Of a stretch of DNA of 64,000 nucleotides, positions 18,598 through 30,475 are shown in pieces. How positions within the stretch are numbered: position 1 is the stretch's first letter; each line of letters starts with the position of its first letter. The notes beneath the pieces were generated by a model. The model saw only the letters and a program-made list of their open reading frames with translations. It had not been told where the DNA came from and made no database searches. The stretch covers positions 4,795,501 through 4,859,500 of the forward strand of contig NC_008380.1 in assembly GCF_000009265.1 (NCBI RefSeq), read 5' to 3'. Source of the stretch: Rhizobium johnstonii 3841 (GTDB taxonomy: Bacteria > Pseudomonadota > Alphaproteobacteria > Rhizobiales > Rhizobiaceae). Position numbers and translations under genes: made by a program.

Positions 18598-18999
18598 TTA
18601 CTTGTCGACGAGCTTCAGGGCCTTGTCGAAGACCTTCAGCACCTGGTTCAGCTCGTGACCGCGCTTCAGGATCGTGCCGTTGACGCTGATCACGGAATAG
18701 GCGCCCTGCTTGGCGGCGAGCTTCGGGTTTTTCTCGATGCGGAAGAGCGGAATTTCGCCGGAACGCTTGAAGACGGAAAAGACCGCCCTGTCCTTCAGGT
18801 GATCGATGGCGTAGTCGCGCCATTCACCGTCACCGACCATACGGCCGTAGATCCAGAGGATCGCGTCCAGTTCACGCCGGTGAAAGGTCACCGGAAGCGG
18901 GTCCTTGCTTTGCTTGTATTCCCTGAGATCGACGACGACTGAGGAACTGTGGTCGACAGAACGGCTTTCGCCGTGTCGCAAATCCGGCTGATCTGTCAT
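18598..18999 (-). CDS. DUF2794 protein
   Basis: A 133-residue soluble protein that matches the DUF2794 family found in alphaproteobacteria (blocks TFHRRELDAIL, YGRMVGDGEWRDYAI, EIPLFRIEKNPKL). The start is the ATG giving MTDQPDLRHGE. Function is unknown. It ends seven bases after the convergent acetyltransferase stop, so the two genes are back-to-back. Confidence 0.85.
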   Translation of the reverse strand: MTDQPDLRHGESRSVDHSSSVVVDLREYKQSKDPLPVTFHRRELDAILWIYGRMVGDGEWRDYAIDHLKDRAVFSVFKRSGEIPLFRIEKNPKLAAKQGAYSVISVNGTILKRGHELNQVLKVFDKALKLVDK

Positions 19000-19370
19000 C
19001 AGTCTCACAAGGCCTCCACATGTGACAGGAGGGTGACAGTTTGCCCGAGCCGCCGCAAATTGCAAGAGTGCCAGCCGTCACATTCCGCCGCACGTCTCTC
19101 GCGCAAGGACGCTGTAGCACTTTGAGTCAGCGCATCATGCCTTGCGAAAGTTGGGTTCGATTTGCGGAAAGCATGATGCACTGGACAGGTCAACGCTTTC
19201 TCCGCAGCGCCGCATTTCAGTCAAAACAGCGCCTCATTTGCAGGAGATTTATGAATTCCAGTTTGGCGCCAGCGCGCCAAAGGGCCCGGCGGAGCGTATC
19301 GACCTTAACCCCAGCCCCGAATACGCTCGGCCGGGCCGCCCCAGCACTTCATCCGGAGCCGGATGGAATC
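19000..19370. other. Intergenic region upstream of DUF2794
   Basis: These 371 bases hold the promoter of the DUF2794 gene and a copy of dispersed repeat family C (19101-19163). A 65-codon frame starting at 19251 after the site GCAGGAGATTT has a good ribosome site but overlaps the 3' end of the convergent DUF1223 gene and has no recognisable family; I do not call it as a gene. Confidence 0.5.
19101..19163 (-). repeat. Dispersed repeat family C, decayed copy
   Basis: Read on the minus strand it gives a clear match to the copy at 35945-36035: TTTCG, an AAAGCATGATGCG-like stretch, then CAAAGTGCTACAGCGTCCTT. The left palindrome is worn. Confidence 0.65.
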
Positions 19371-20111
19371 TCAGATATTTTTGCCAGCCATCACCACGGT
19401 CGCGCCAAGGATCGCAGCCGGATCGCCGTCTGCGGTCGCCGATTGTAGCAGGATGGCGCAGCCCTCGAGCTGCGGCCGCTGCAGGACGCTGGCCGGCAGC
19501 GTCAGACTGGTCGCCTTGCCGTCCCACATGCCGACGGTTTCGACATTGGTGACGCTGTGCAGATAGGAGATCTTCTGGCCGCTGTTCTCGCCTTTTTCGA
19601 CGTCGATCGTCTTTTCCTTATCGAAGTAGACCATCACGACATTGGCTTTGCCCTGTCCCGCGCCGATCTTGATCTCCAGTTCGTCGCCGCGCATCGCGGC
19701 ACTGATCGGAACGGTCAGCCCGTTGCCTTCGCTGCTATAGGTGTCGATCTTGCTGTTGATGCCATTCAGATCGGCGCCGGCCAGATGGTCGCGTCCATTG
19801 ACGATGGCCTGCGGCGTGTAGACGTTGCTGCGGCCCATCGTCTTGGCATAGCCATACTGCCGCTCGGTGTTTTCCTTGGAGCTCAGCGTATCGGCCCAGC
19901 CGAGATAGTTCCAGTAATCGACATGATAGGCGAGCGCGATGACATCGCCCTGGTTCACCAGCTTGCGGAAAGCGGCATCAGCGGGAGGACAGGAAGAGCA
20001 GCCCTGCGACGTGAAGAGTTCGACGACACCTTTCGGCGTGCCGTCTTCGGCCTGCAGCGGGCCTGAGAGAACAACGCCGGCGATCAGCGGAATCAAAAAA
20101 CGGGGGGACAT
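19371..20111 (-). CDS. DUF1223 secreted thioredoxin-like protein
   Basis: A 246-residue exported protein. A signal peptide covers about residues 1-21 (MSPRFLIPLIAGVVLSGPLQA). The mature part begins with VVELFTSQGCSSCPPAD, a thioredoxin-like fold with a C-x-x-C pair, followed by the DUF1223 blocks YHVDYWNYLGW and YTPQAIVNGRD. Function is unknown; redox activity is plausible from the CSSC motif but is inference. Confidence 0.87.
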   Translation of the reverse strand: MSPRFLIPLIAGVVLSGPLQAEDGTPKGVVELFTSQGCSSCPPADAAFRKLVNQGDVIALAYHVDYWNYLGWADTLSSKENTERQYGYAKTMGRSNVYTPQAIVNGRDHLAGADLNGINSKIDTYSSEGNGLTVPISAAMRGDELEIKIGAGQGKANVVMVYFDKEKTIDVEKGENSGQKISYLHSVTNVETVGMWDGKATSLTLPASVLQRPQLEGCAILLQSATADGDPAAILGATVVMAGKNI

Positions 20112-20283
20112 TCACCTGCACCTCTTTTTCAGCGCCGACGGCATGTTTGAACCAGGGGCCCTGACATATGAACGTACGAATAATCCTTCCGGGTCCAAAC
20201 GAAAAGTCACGAACGGGTGAGACGTAGCTCGACGGGAACTTGCGTAAAACAAATCATCGTGAGCCCCGTTAAAATACTGTCGC

Positions 20284-20320
20284 CGCAAAGAAAAGCCGCC
20301 GGAAACTGCTCTCCGGCGGC
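20284..20320 (-). terminator. Rho-independent terminator of acnA
   Basis: On the minus strand, GCCGCCGGA pairs with TCCGGCGGC and is followed by TTTTCTTT, starting 26 bases beyond the acnA stop. Confidence 0.88.
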
Positions 20321-20345
20321 CATTATCAGCTAAGTCTCTTAAAAA

Positions 20346-23036
<2,691 letters not shown>

Positions 23037-23298
23037 GAGATACCCCGTTTCTGATAGCCAACACAGTCGTGCGAACGCCTATGCACTTAATGCACATCAG
23101 GATGCGGGTACGGCCATTTCCGCTGTCCGCACGTGGAACAGACGCTCCAAGTTCGGCGCAAGGATGAAATTCACGCCGACCGCTGGCGTGGTTGCAGGTC
23201 TTATAGATAATTTCCTAAAAACTTGCCATACCCGAGCACAGTCAAAATCGGACATTTTTTGACCCCGCCGCGAGCCGAAACCAAGAAAGAGCCGACGC

Positions 23299-23946
23299 AT
23301 GCATCTCACCGCCGAAATTCTGGCTGCAAGGCGCGGTGAGGATCTCATTTTCGTTAACATTTCCTTTCACTTGGCAGCCGGCGAGGCGCTTGTGCTCACG
23401 GGAAAAAATGGATCGGGAAAGTCCACTTTGCTGCGTGTCGTCGCCGGCCTCCTCAGGCCGGAAAAAGGCACTGTCATATTTCACGACGAAGAGAGCCCGG
23501 GAGGCAGGCACGCTGGGGAAGTCAGCCACTACCTTGGCCACCGAAATGCGATGAAGAATGAACTTACGGTTGCAGAAAACCTCGATTTCTGGCGCGCCTT
23601 TCTCGGCAATACAGGCTCCGCCGCCGCCCTTTCCGTCGAGGACGCCACTGACGCCGTCGGTCTTTCCGGCATCACCCACCTTCCCTTCGGTTATCTCTCC
23701 GCCGGCCAGCAGCGCCGAATAGCCTTCGCCAAGCTGTTGGTCGCCCACCGCCCCGTCTGGATCCTCGACGAACCGACCGCCGCACTCGATGCCAGCGCCG
23801 ACCGGCTGTTTGCCGATTTGATTGAAGCGCATCTGGAAAAGGGCGGCATCGTGCTGGCGGCGACGCATCAGCCGTTGGGGCTGAGGAATTCGCAGGAATT
23901 GAAGATGACGGGCTTTGCCGGCGTGGATAATGGGGTATGGGGTTGA
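23299..23946 (+). CDS. ccmA: Cytochrome c maturation ABC ATPase CcmA
   Basis: A 215-residue ATPase that powers release of haem-loaded CcmE in cytochrome c maturation. Walker A GKNGSGKST, signature YLSAGQQRR and Walker B VWILDEPTAALD are present. It opens the ccmABCDG cluster and is divergent from acnA. The gap to ccmB is 52 bases. Confidence 0.96.
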   Translation: MHLTAEILAARRGEDLIFVNISFHLAAGEALVLTGKNGSGKSTLLRVVAGLLRPEKGTVIFHDEESPGGRHAGEVSHYLGHRNAMKNELTVAENLDFWRAFLGNTGSAAALSVEDATDAVGLSGITHLPFGYLSAGQQRRIAFAKLLVAHRPVWILDEPTAALDASADRLFADLIEAHLEKGGIVLAATHQPLGLRNSQELKMTGFAGVDNGVWG

Positions 23947-23998
23947 TGTTTCTCGAGGTCGCTACCCCGTCCACCGCACATAAAGAGAGCCGCCGCGT

Positions 23999-24658
23999 AT
24001 GACTGCCCTCTTCCTGCGCGACCTGAAGCTCTCGATCCGCGCCGGCGGCGGTGCGCTGATCGGCGTGCTGTTCTTCCTGACCATCGTCGCCGTCATTCCC
24101 TTCGGCGTCGGTCCCGATCTCAAACTGCTGTCGCGCATCGGCCCTGCCATCGTCTGGATCGGCGCGCTGCTTGCCGCCCTTCTCGGCCTCGACCGCCTGT
24201 TCCAGGCCGAGCGCGACGACGGATCGCTCGACTTGATGCTGATGCAGGAAACGCCGCTCGTCCTCACCGTGCTGGTCAAATGCTTCGCCCATTGGACGGC
24301 CACCAGCCTGCCGCTGGTCATCGCCTCGCCGCTGCTCGGCCTCTTCATGAACATGGACGAGACGGCAATCGGCGCGACCATGCTGACGCTGCTCGTCGGC
24401 TCGCCCGCCATCACCTTCATCGGCGCCGTCGGTGCTGCCGTTGCCGTGGCGCTGCCCCGCGGCGGCCTGCTGGTCTCGATCCTCGTGCTGCCGCTGACCA
24501 TTCCGGTGCTGATCTTCGGCGTCAGCGCCACCTATGCTGCAGTCGAGGATCCCGCCCCCTTCCTGCCGCCCTTCCTGATCCTCCTTGCGCTGACACTGTT
24601 CTTCGCAGTCATCGGCCCGGCAGCCGCCGCCCTGGCGCTGCGAAACACAGCGGATTGA
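23999..24658 (+). CDS. ccmB: Haem exporter permease CcmB
   Basis: A 219-residue inner-membrane protein with six hydrophobic segments. The N-terminal block MTALFLRDLKLSIRAGG and the stretch LDLMLMQETPL are typical of CcmB. It pairs with CcmA and CcmC in the CcmABCD complex. Confidence 0.95.
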   Translation: MTALFLRDLKLSIRAGGGALIGVLFFLTIVAVIPFGVGPDLKLLSRIGPAIVWIGALLAALLGLDRLFQAERDDGSLDLMLMQETPLVLTVLVKCFAHWTATSLPLVIASPLLGLFMNMDETAIGATMLTLLVGSPAITFIGAVGAAVAVALPRGGLLVSILVLPLTIPVLIFGVSATYAAVEDPAPFLPPFLILLALTLFFAVIGPAAAALALRNTAD

Positions 24659-24706
24659 TGGGCCATTCGATTGCGGGAAAAGCCGGATCAAGGTAAGGAA
24701 GCGATC

Positions 24707-25468
24707 ATGAGCGAAACGAGCCTTGCCATCAGCAAATTCAGTGACCTCGCCAACCCGACGCGGTTTCTGGCGCTGGCGGCGCGCGCCATTCCGTGGCTGG
24801 CCGGCATCACCGCTCTCTGTTTCGCGGTCGGCCTCTATCTGAGCTTCGCCACCGAAGGCGATTACCAGCAGGGCGAGACCGTACGCATCATGTATGTGCA
24901 CGTGCCCTCGGCCTGGCTTTCGATGATGTGTTACACGATCATGAGCCTCTCGGCGATCGGTACGCTGGTCTGGCGGCATCCCCTGGCCGATGTTTCCGCC
25001 AAGGCCGCAGCCCCGCTCGGCGCCGCCTTTACCCTGCTTGCCCTCGTCACCGGTTCGCTCTGGGGCAAGCCGATGTGGGGCACCTGGTGGGTCTGGGATG
25101 CGCGGCTGACCTCCGTCTTCGTTCTCTTCCTGATGTATCTCGGGCTGATTGCGCTCGGCCGCGCCATCGACGATCCGTCGAAGGCCGCGCGCGTCAGCGC
25201 CGTGCTTATCCTCGTCGGCTTCGTCAACATCCCGATCATCAAATTCTCGGTCGAGTGGTGGAACACGCTGCACCAATCGGCAAGCGTGCTGCGCCTCGAC
25301 GGCCCGGCGATCGATCCGGAATTCCTGCGCCCGCTCTTCATCATGGCGATCGCCTTCACCCTGCTCTTCTTCACGCTGCACATCATGGCGATGAGGAACG
25401 AGATCTGGCGCCGCCGCATTGCCGCCCAGCGCCGTCTTGCCGCCCGCATGGCGAGCCGGGAGGAATAG
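24707..25468 (+). CDS. ccmC: Haem-handling protein CcmC
   Basis: A 253-residue inner-membrane protein with six helices and the tryptophan-rich haem-binding WWD motif, here MWGTWWVWDARLTS at about residue 125, plus conserved His residues in the flanking periplasmic loops (VHVPSAW and VEWWNTLHQ). It attaches haem to CcmE. The start ATG gives MSETSLAIS; an earlier in-frame start at 24671 lacks family likeness. Confidence 0.96.
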   Translation: MSETSLAISKFSDLANPTRFLALAARAIPWLAGITALCFAVGLYLSFATEGDYQQGETVRIMYVHVPSAWLSMMCYTIMSLSAIGTLVWRHPLADVSAKAAAPLGAAFTLLALVTGSLWGKPMWGTWWVWDARLTSVFVLFLMYLGLIALGRAIDDPSKAARVSAVLILVGFVNIPIIKFSVEWWNTLHQSASVLRLDGPAIDPEFLRPLFIMAIAFTLLFFTLHIMAMRNEIWRRRIAAQRRLAARMASREE

Positions 25469-25472
25469 AGCC

Positions 25473-25652
25473 GTGACGCATGACTTCTACGTCTACGCTT
25501 CCTATGGCTTTGCAGCCCTGGTGACGATCGCCGTCACGGCCTGGACCTGGGCCGACGGCCGCGCCCGCCGCAGGGAACTTGCCGCCCTTGAGGCTGCCGG
25601 CATCCGCCGCCGTTCGGCGCGCCCCAAGAACAGTGTGGGGGATGGCGAATGA
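25473..25652 (+). CDS. ccmD: Haem exporter protein CcmD
   Basis: A 59-residue single-span protein read from GTG at 25473, with GGAGGAAT upstream. It has one hydrophobic helix (YGFAALVTIAVTAWTW) and a basic Arg-rich C-terminal half, as expected for CcmD, which helps release CcmE. It overlaps the ccmG start by four bases (ATGA). Confidence 0.9.
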   Translation: MTHDFYVYASYGFAALVTIAVTAWTWADGRARRRELAALEAAGIRRRSARPKNSVGDGE

Positions 25653-26257
25653 ACGACACGCCGGAAAACACCGCCGCCAAGCCGCGCGGGCGGAGCCGTT
25701 ACGCATTGGCGCTGCTGCCGCTCGTCGTCTTCGGCGGCATTGCGGCCACGGCCGCAAAGATGCTCTACGACCAGGATTTCCATGGCAAGAACATCGCCGA
25801 AATTCCCTCCGCCCTGATCGGCACCAAGGCGCCGGCGCTGAACCTGCCGCCGCTCGACGGCGCCAACCTGCCGGCGCTGACCGATACGGCAATCAAGGGC
25901 AAGCTGACCCTCGTCAACGTCTTCGCCTCATGGTGCCTCCCCTGCCGGGACGAACATCCAATATTGAAAGAACTGGCAAAAGACGGACGGCTGAACATCG
26001 TCGCCATCAATTACAAGGACCATAACGACAACGCCCTGCGTTTCCTCGGCGAGCTCGGCAACCCTTTTCGGGCGATCGGCATCGATCCGAACGGCAAGGC
26101 AGCGATCGACTGGGGCGTCTACGGCATTCCGGAAAGCTATCTGGTCGGGCCTGACGGCACGATCCTCTACAAGCGCGTCGGACCCTTCGACGATATCAGC
26201 CTGAAGGAAGGGCTTTTTCCTGCGATGGAAAAGGCGCTCGGGAAGCCGGTTTCCTAA
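25649..26257 (+). CDS. ccmG: Thiol:disulfide interchange protein CcmG/DsbE
   Basis: A 202-residue membrane-anchored thioredoxin-like protein. A single N-terminal helix lies at about residues 18-36. The active-site pair is in WCLPCRDE (about residue 95). It reduces the CXXCH cysteines of apocytochrome c before haem attachment. It ends the ccm operon; the ccmE/F/H genes are not in this window. Confidence 0.95.
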   Translation: MNDTPENTAAKPRGRSRYALALLPLVVFGGIAATAAKMLYDQDFHGKNIAEIPSALIGTKAPALNLPPLDGANLPALTDTAIKGKLTLVNVFASWCLPCRDEHPILKELAKDGRLNIVAINYKDHNDNALRFLGELGNPFRAIGIDPNGKAAIDWGVYGIPESYLVGPDGTILYKRVGPFDDISLKEGLFPAMEKALGKPVS

Positions 26258-26284
26258 TGAAGCGCCTATCAGGACAAAGAAGCC

Positions 26285-26872
26285 CTACACCCCACCCTGC
26301 CAGACCTTGATCGCCTCCACCGGCCAGATCAGCATCACAACATTGAGCGTCAGGTTGTCGCGAATTATGTAGCCGGTGAAAATCTCGAAGAAGGTGGCGA
26401 TCGCAACCGTGAGCGCCACCGGTGCGCGCCGCGCAAAGAAGAAGCCGACGCACATGAAGACAGTGTCCATCGCCGAATTCAGGATGCTGTCGCCGTAATA
26501 ATCGAGCGCGATCGTCGCCGTGCGGTAGCGGTCGATAATGAGAGGGGAGTTTTCGAGGAGCTCCCAGCCGGATTCGATCACCAGCGCCAGCAGCAGCTTT
26601 GCCGCCAGCGGCTTGCGGCGCAGGATGAGATGCGCGAGCCCGTAGAACAGGAAGCCGTGGATGATGTGTGACGGCGTATACCAATCCGACAGATGCTGCG
26701 AGTTGCCGCTGGTATTGACCCCGCCCTCCCACAGCTTGACATAACCGCAGGCGCAGATCGGCACGCGGCCCATCATATATTCGACGGCGATCTGAATGAC
26801 CAGGACCGCAAAGCAGGCGACAAACCAGAAGTTCTGGTGTCTTACGCGAGATTCTACGTCGACAGCGCTCAC
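26285..26872 (-). CDS. UPF0314 (DUF2585) membrane protein
   Basis: A 195-residue inner-membrane protein with several hydrophobic segments, matching the UPF0314/DUF2585 family confined mainly to Rhizobiales (blocks CACGYVKLWEG, SDWYTPSHIIHGFLFYG, SGWELLENSP). Function is unknown. Its start overlaps the yciB stop by four bases, so it is last in the dapF-mtaB-ftsY-yciB series. Only 27 bases separate it from the convergent ccmG. Confidence 0.9.
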   Translation of the reverse strand: MSAVDVESRVRHQNFWFVACFAVLVIQIAVEYMMGRVPICACGYVKLWEGGVNTSGNSQHLSDWYTPSHIIHGFLFYGLAHLILRRKPLAAKLLLALVIESGWELLENSPLIIDRYRTATIALDYYGDSILNSAMDTVFMCVGFFFARRAPVALTVAIATFFEIFTGYIIRDNLTLNVVMLIWPVEAIKVWQGGV

Positions 26873-27513
26873 TTCTCGCCTTCCGTTTCCAGGTTGATGC
26901 TATGTTTCAGCACCAGCGGCATCTGCGCCAGCGTGAAGATGATGGTGATCGGCATCGTGCCCCAGACTTTGAAGGCGACCCAGGTACCGTCGGAAAAATT
27001 GCGCCAGACGACTTCGTTCAGCACGGCAAGGAAGAGAAAGAAGATACCCCAGCGGATGGTGAGCTTGCGCCAGCCCTCGGCATCGAGCTGGAAGGCGGCG
27101 TTGAAGACATAGCCGAGCAGCGACTTGCCGAAGGCCAAGCCGCCGAGCAGTGCCACCCCGAAGAGCGCGTTGACGATGGTCGGCTTCATCTTGATGAAGG
27201 TCTCGTTCTGCAGCCAGATCGACAGCGAGCCGAAGATGACGACGACGATGCCGGATACAAAAGGCATGATCGGCAGATGGCCGAGCACGATCTTCGAAAC
27301 GATCAGCGAGATGATCGTCGCAGCCATGAAGAGGCCGGTCGCGACGAACAGCGGTCCGCCCAATTCGGAAAGAGCGGGAAACGTCTCCACCAGCCATTGG
27401 CCGCGCAGATTGGCGAAGAAAAAGATCATCAGCGGCCCGAGTTCCAGCGCCAGTTTCAGCAGCGGATGATGCCGGTCGGCAGCAGACGGGGTGATATCGC
27501 TTTCGGTGCTCAT
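26869..27513 (-). CDS. yciB: YciB/IspZ-type inner-membrane septation protein
   Basis: A 214-residue protein with about six helices. The blocks ELGPLMIFFFAN, LYVFNAAF-like (GYVFNAAFQLD) and WRNFSDGTWVAFKVWG identify the intracellular septation protein A family, which associates with cell elongation and division. It follows ftsY by 75 bases and is translationally coupled to the UPF0314 gene. Confidence 0.93.
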   Translation of the reverse strand: MSTESDITPSAADRHHPLLKLALELGPLMIFFFANLRGQWLVETFPALSELGGPLFVATGLFMAATIISLIVSKIVLGHLPIMPFVSGIVVVIFGSLSIWLQNETFIKMKPTIVNALFGVALLGGLAFGKSLLGYVFNAAFQLDAEGWRKLTIRWGIFFLFLAVLNEVVWRNFSDGTWVAFKVWGTMPITIIFTLAQMPLVLKHSINLETEGEK

Positions 27514-27588
27514 GCGTTCTTCAAACCTGTTTTCCTGGAAACTGTTTCCGGCCGTGCCCTGCAGGCTTTCGGCGGCATATCTGTGGCA

Positions 27589-29184
27589 TCATTGCCCAAG
27601 TCCGGCAATGGCATGGGCAAAATCCTCGGCCTCGAACGGCTCCAGATCCTCGACGCCCTCGCCGACGCCGATGAAATAGACCGGCAGCTTGTGCTTGGCG
27701 GAGATGGCGACCAGAATGCCGCCGCGCGCCGTGCCGTCGAGCTTGGTCATGATCAGCCCGTTGACGCCGGCGACGTTGCGGAAGATCTCGACCTGGCTGA
27801 GCGCGTTCTGCCCCGTCGTGGCATCGAGCGTCTGCAGCACGGTATGCGGCGCATCGGGATCGAGTTTGCCGAGCACGCGCACGATCTTCTCGAGCTCGGC
27901 CATCAGCTCTGCCTTGTTCTGCAGGCGGCCGGCGGTATCGACGATCAGCACGTCGCATTTTTTCGCCTTTGCCTGTTCGAAGGCATCATAGGCAAGGCCA
28001 GCGGCATCGGCGCCGAGCTTGGTGCCGATGAATTCGGATTTCGTCCGGTCGGCCCAGATTTTCAGCTGCTCGATCGCCGCCGCACGGAACGTATCGCCGG
28101 CAGCCAGCATCACCTTCAGCCCGGCGCCGGAAAGCTTTGCCGCAAGCTTGCCGATCGTCGTGGTCTTGCCGGTACCGTTGACGCCGACGACGAGGATGAC
28201 ATGCGGCTTGTGCGAGAGGTCGAGCTGCAGCGGCCTGGCGACCGGCTTCAGCACCTTGGCGATTTCCGACGCCATGATCCGGCTGACATCCTCGCCGGTG
28301 ACATCCTTGCCATAGCGTTCGGAAGCAAGCGTGTCGGTGACGCGCATGGCGGTCTCGACACCAAGATCGGCCTGGATCAGCAGGTCCTCGAGATCCTGCA
28401 GCGTCTCGTCATCGAGCTTGCGCTTGGTGAAGAGCGCTGTGATCTGGCCGGTCAGCTGCGAAGAGGTGCGTGCAAGGCCATTGCGCAGGCGCTGGAACCA
28501 GCTGAGTTTTGGCTGCAGAACAACGGGCTCCGGCTCGACGACCTTCGGGCCGGTGGCAAAGCCTCTGGGGAGGATGGGAGAGCCGGTCTCCGGTTCTACC
28601 TCGGGGCCACCCCCCTCTGCCCTGCCGGGCATCTCCCCCACAGGTGGGGAGATTGGCTGGGAGGACGAATCCAGCCCTGCATCATCCTCAGTCGGAATCT
28701 CTTCCGGCTCAGCCGGAACCTCTTCCGGAAGCTTTTCGACGATCTCTTCGAGGTCAGCCGGCTGTTCTAGCGCTCCGGTCTCCACAGGATCTGCCGCCTC
28801 GTGCGGGAGATGTCCCAGAGGGACAGAAGGTGGTTGTTCCGCAACGGGTTCGGCGACCGCCTGGATTTCAGCCTCCGCCTCCGCTGCTGCCTCGGCTTCC
28901 AGCAATGAGAGCGGCACGACACCCATGTCGCTCAGCTGGTCGGCGGCGGGCAGGATTGAGGATTCGACATCATCTTCAGCAACCGCTGCTTCGCCGCCGC
29001 CGTCGTCAATATCGGCAGCCGGCCCGCCGGCCGTATCCATTTCCTCGGCCAGCACCGGATCGTCGGCAACCGGCAGGTCTTCGTCGCGCGAACGCGGCTC
29101 CAGCTCCCTTTCCACGGCCGCAGGCACAGGTTCTTCAGCCGGCTTGCCGAAGGTGAAGACCTTTTTGATGAAACTGAGCGCCAT
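27589..29184 (-). CDS. ftsY: Signal recognition particle receptor FtsY
   Basis: A 531-residue SRP receptor. The C-terminal NG domain (from about residue 225) holds the GTPase P-loop GVNGTGKTT, the DTAGR motif and TKLDGTARGG. The first 220 or so residues form a long acidic, Pro/Glu/Ala-rich A domain. Within it, residues about 176-196 (QPISPPVGEMPGRAEGGG region) are encoded by an inserted dispersed palindrome, and a second decayed copy encodes PPSVPLGHLPHEA about 55 residues earlier. The frame stays open through both. It starts 16 bases after the mtaB stop. Confidence 0.97.
   Translation of the reverse strand: MALSFIKKVFTFGKPAEEPVPAAVERELEPRSRDEDLPVADDPVLAEEMDTAGGPAADIDDGGGEAAVAEDDVESSILPAADQLSDMGVVPLSLLEAEAAAEAEAEIQAVAEPVAEQPPSVPLGHLPHEAADPVETGALEQPADLEEIVEKLPEEVPAEPEEIPTEDDAGLDSSSQPISPPVGEMPGRAEGGGPEVEPETGSPILPRGFATGPKVVEPEPVVLQPKLSWFQRLRNGLARTSSQLTGQITALFTKRKLDDETLQDLEDLLIQADLGVETAMRVTDTLASERYGKDVTGEDVSRIMASEIAKVLKPVARPLQLDLSHKPHVILVVGVNGTGKTTTIGKLAAKLSGAGLKVMLAAGDTFRAAAIEQLKIWADRTKSEFIGTKLGADAAGLAYDAFEQAKAKKCDVLIVDTAGRLQNKAELMAELEKIVRVLGKLDPDAPHTVLQTLDATTGQNALSQVEIFRNVAGVNGLIMTKLDGTARGGILVAISAKHKLPVYFIGVGEGVEDLEPFEAEDFAHAIAGLGQ
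28607..28656. repeat. Dispersed palindromic element inside ftsY (family E)
   Basis: A CCACCCCCCTCTGCCCTGCC stretch leads into the palindrome ATCTCCCCCAC-AG-GTGGGGAGAT (28631-28653). From memory this is a very common rhizobial intergenic repeat. Here it lies within the FtsY coding sequence, in frame, in the acidic domain. Confidence 0.8.
28797..28834. repeat. Second, decayed family E element in ftsY (opposite orientation)
   Basis: Read on the minus strand, CCACCTTCTGTCCCT then GGGACATCTCCCGCAC aligns with the left arm of the element at 28607-28656 with a few differences. It also codes in frame. Orientation is opposite to the first copy. Confidence 0.55.
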
Positions 29185-29200
29185 GGGGATTCCGTGAAAG

Positions 29201-30475
29201 TCAGGCCGCTGCTGCGGCCGTCAATTGCATGTCGAGATGCTTGCCATTGTGGCCGGTGATCGTGACCGGCACAAGTTCGCCGGGACGAAGGCCGGGGGCT
29301 GCGACCAGCGTGAAGTTCTCCGTATGCGCCAGGCCGTTGTTTTCGACAAGCAGCCATTGCCGGGTTCCGATCATCCGATCGAGATGGGATTGATGCAGCA
29401 TATGTCCAGCGGCGCGCAGCCTTGCGGCGCGATCCTTGACCAGCGACCGGTCGAGCTGCGGCATGCGGGCGGCCGGCGTGCCGGGACGCGGACTGTAGGG
29501 GAAGACATGCAGATGGGCGATACCGGCTTCTTCGGCCAGCCTCACGGCGTTCTCGAACATCTCTTCGGTTTCTGTGGGAAAGCCGGCAATCATATCGGCG
29601 CCGAAGCTCATCTCGGGGCGGAGGCGGCGCGCATCCTCGATGAAACGCAACGCATCGGCGCGTAAATGCCGGCGCTTCATGCGCTTCAGGATCATGTCGT
29701 CGCCATGCTGCAGCGACAGATGAAGATGCGGCATGAAACGTGGCTCGTCGGCGATGAGATCCATCAGGTGGGCATCGGCCTCGATGCTGTCGATCGAGGA
29801 AAGCCGCAGGCGGCGGATATCGGGGAGCTGCTTCAGAAGAGTCTTCGCCAAAAGCCCGAGCGTCGGGGCGCCCGGCAGATCGCCGCCATAGCTGGTGGCA
29901 TCGACGCCGGTCAGTACGATCTCGCGATAACCGCCGTCGACGAGCTTGCTGGCCTGATCGACGACGGCTCCCATCGGTACGGAGCGGGAATTGCCGCGGC
30001 CATAGGGAATGATGCAGAAAGTGCAGCGATGGTCGCAGCCATTCTGCACCTGGATGAACGCGCGCACATGGCCGTCGATGTGCCTGACCATCTGCGGCGC
30101 CGTCGCCTTGACGCTCATGATGTCGTTGACCCGGAGCTTCTCTTCAGCCGAAACGCCGAAATCCGGCAGGCTGCGATAGGAGGCGCTCGTCAGCTTCTCC
30201 TCGTTGCCGAGCACGGCATCGACCTCCGCCATCGCGGCGAAGGTCTGCTTTTCCGTCTGCGCGGCGCAGCCGGCAACGATGATGCGGGCATGCGGATGGT
30301 CGCGCCGCGCCCGGCGGATCGCCTGGCGGGCCTGGCGCACGGCCTCACCGGTCACCGCACAGGTGTTGACCAGGATGGCGTTGTTGAGCCCGGCCTTCTC
30401 AGCCTGCGCCTTCATCACTTCGGATTCATATGTGTTGAGGCGGCAGCCGAAGGTAATGACCTCGATGCCGCTCAC
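29201..30475 (-). CDS. mtaB: tRNA t6A methylthiotransferase MtaB
   Basis: A radical-SAM/MiaB-type enzyme that adds a methylthio group to t6A37 of tRNA. From GTG at 30475 it is 424 residues. The N-terminal MTTase domain has TFGCRLN, NTCAVT and GCAAQTE cysteines; the radical-SAM motif is CDHRCTFC; a TRAM-like tail ends the protein. The GTG is chosen because it overlaps the dapF stop (GTGA), which implies coupled translation. Confidence 0.94.
   Translation of the reverse strand: MSGIEVITFGCRLNTYESEVMKAQAEKAGLNNAILVNTCAVTGEAVRQARQAIRRARRDHPHARIIVAGCAAQTEKQTFAAMAEVDAVLGNEEKLTSASYRSLPDFGVSAEEKLRVNDIMSVKATAPQMVRHIDGHVRAFIQVQNGCDHRCTFCIIPYGRGNSRSVPMGAVVDQASKLVDGGYREIVLTGVDATSYGGDLPGAPTLGLLAKTLLKQLPDIRRLRLSSIDSIEADAHLMDLIADEPRFMPHLHLSLQHGDDMILKRMKRRHLRADALRFIEDARRLRPEMSFGADMIAGFPTETEEMFENAVRLAEEAGIAHLHVFPYSPRPGTPAARMPQLDRSLVKDRAARLRAAGHMLHQSHLDRMIGTRQWLLVENNGLAHTENFTLVAAPGLRPGELVPVTITGHNGKHLDMQLTAAAAA

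Noticed and set aside
19251..19448. A 65-codon frame with a good ribosome site
   Set aside because: It overlaps the convergent DUF1223 gene by 78 bases and resembles nothing known; left as a note.
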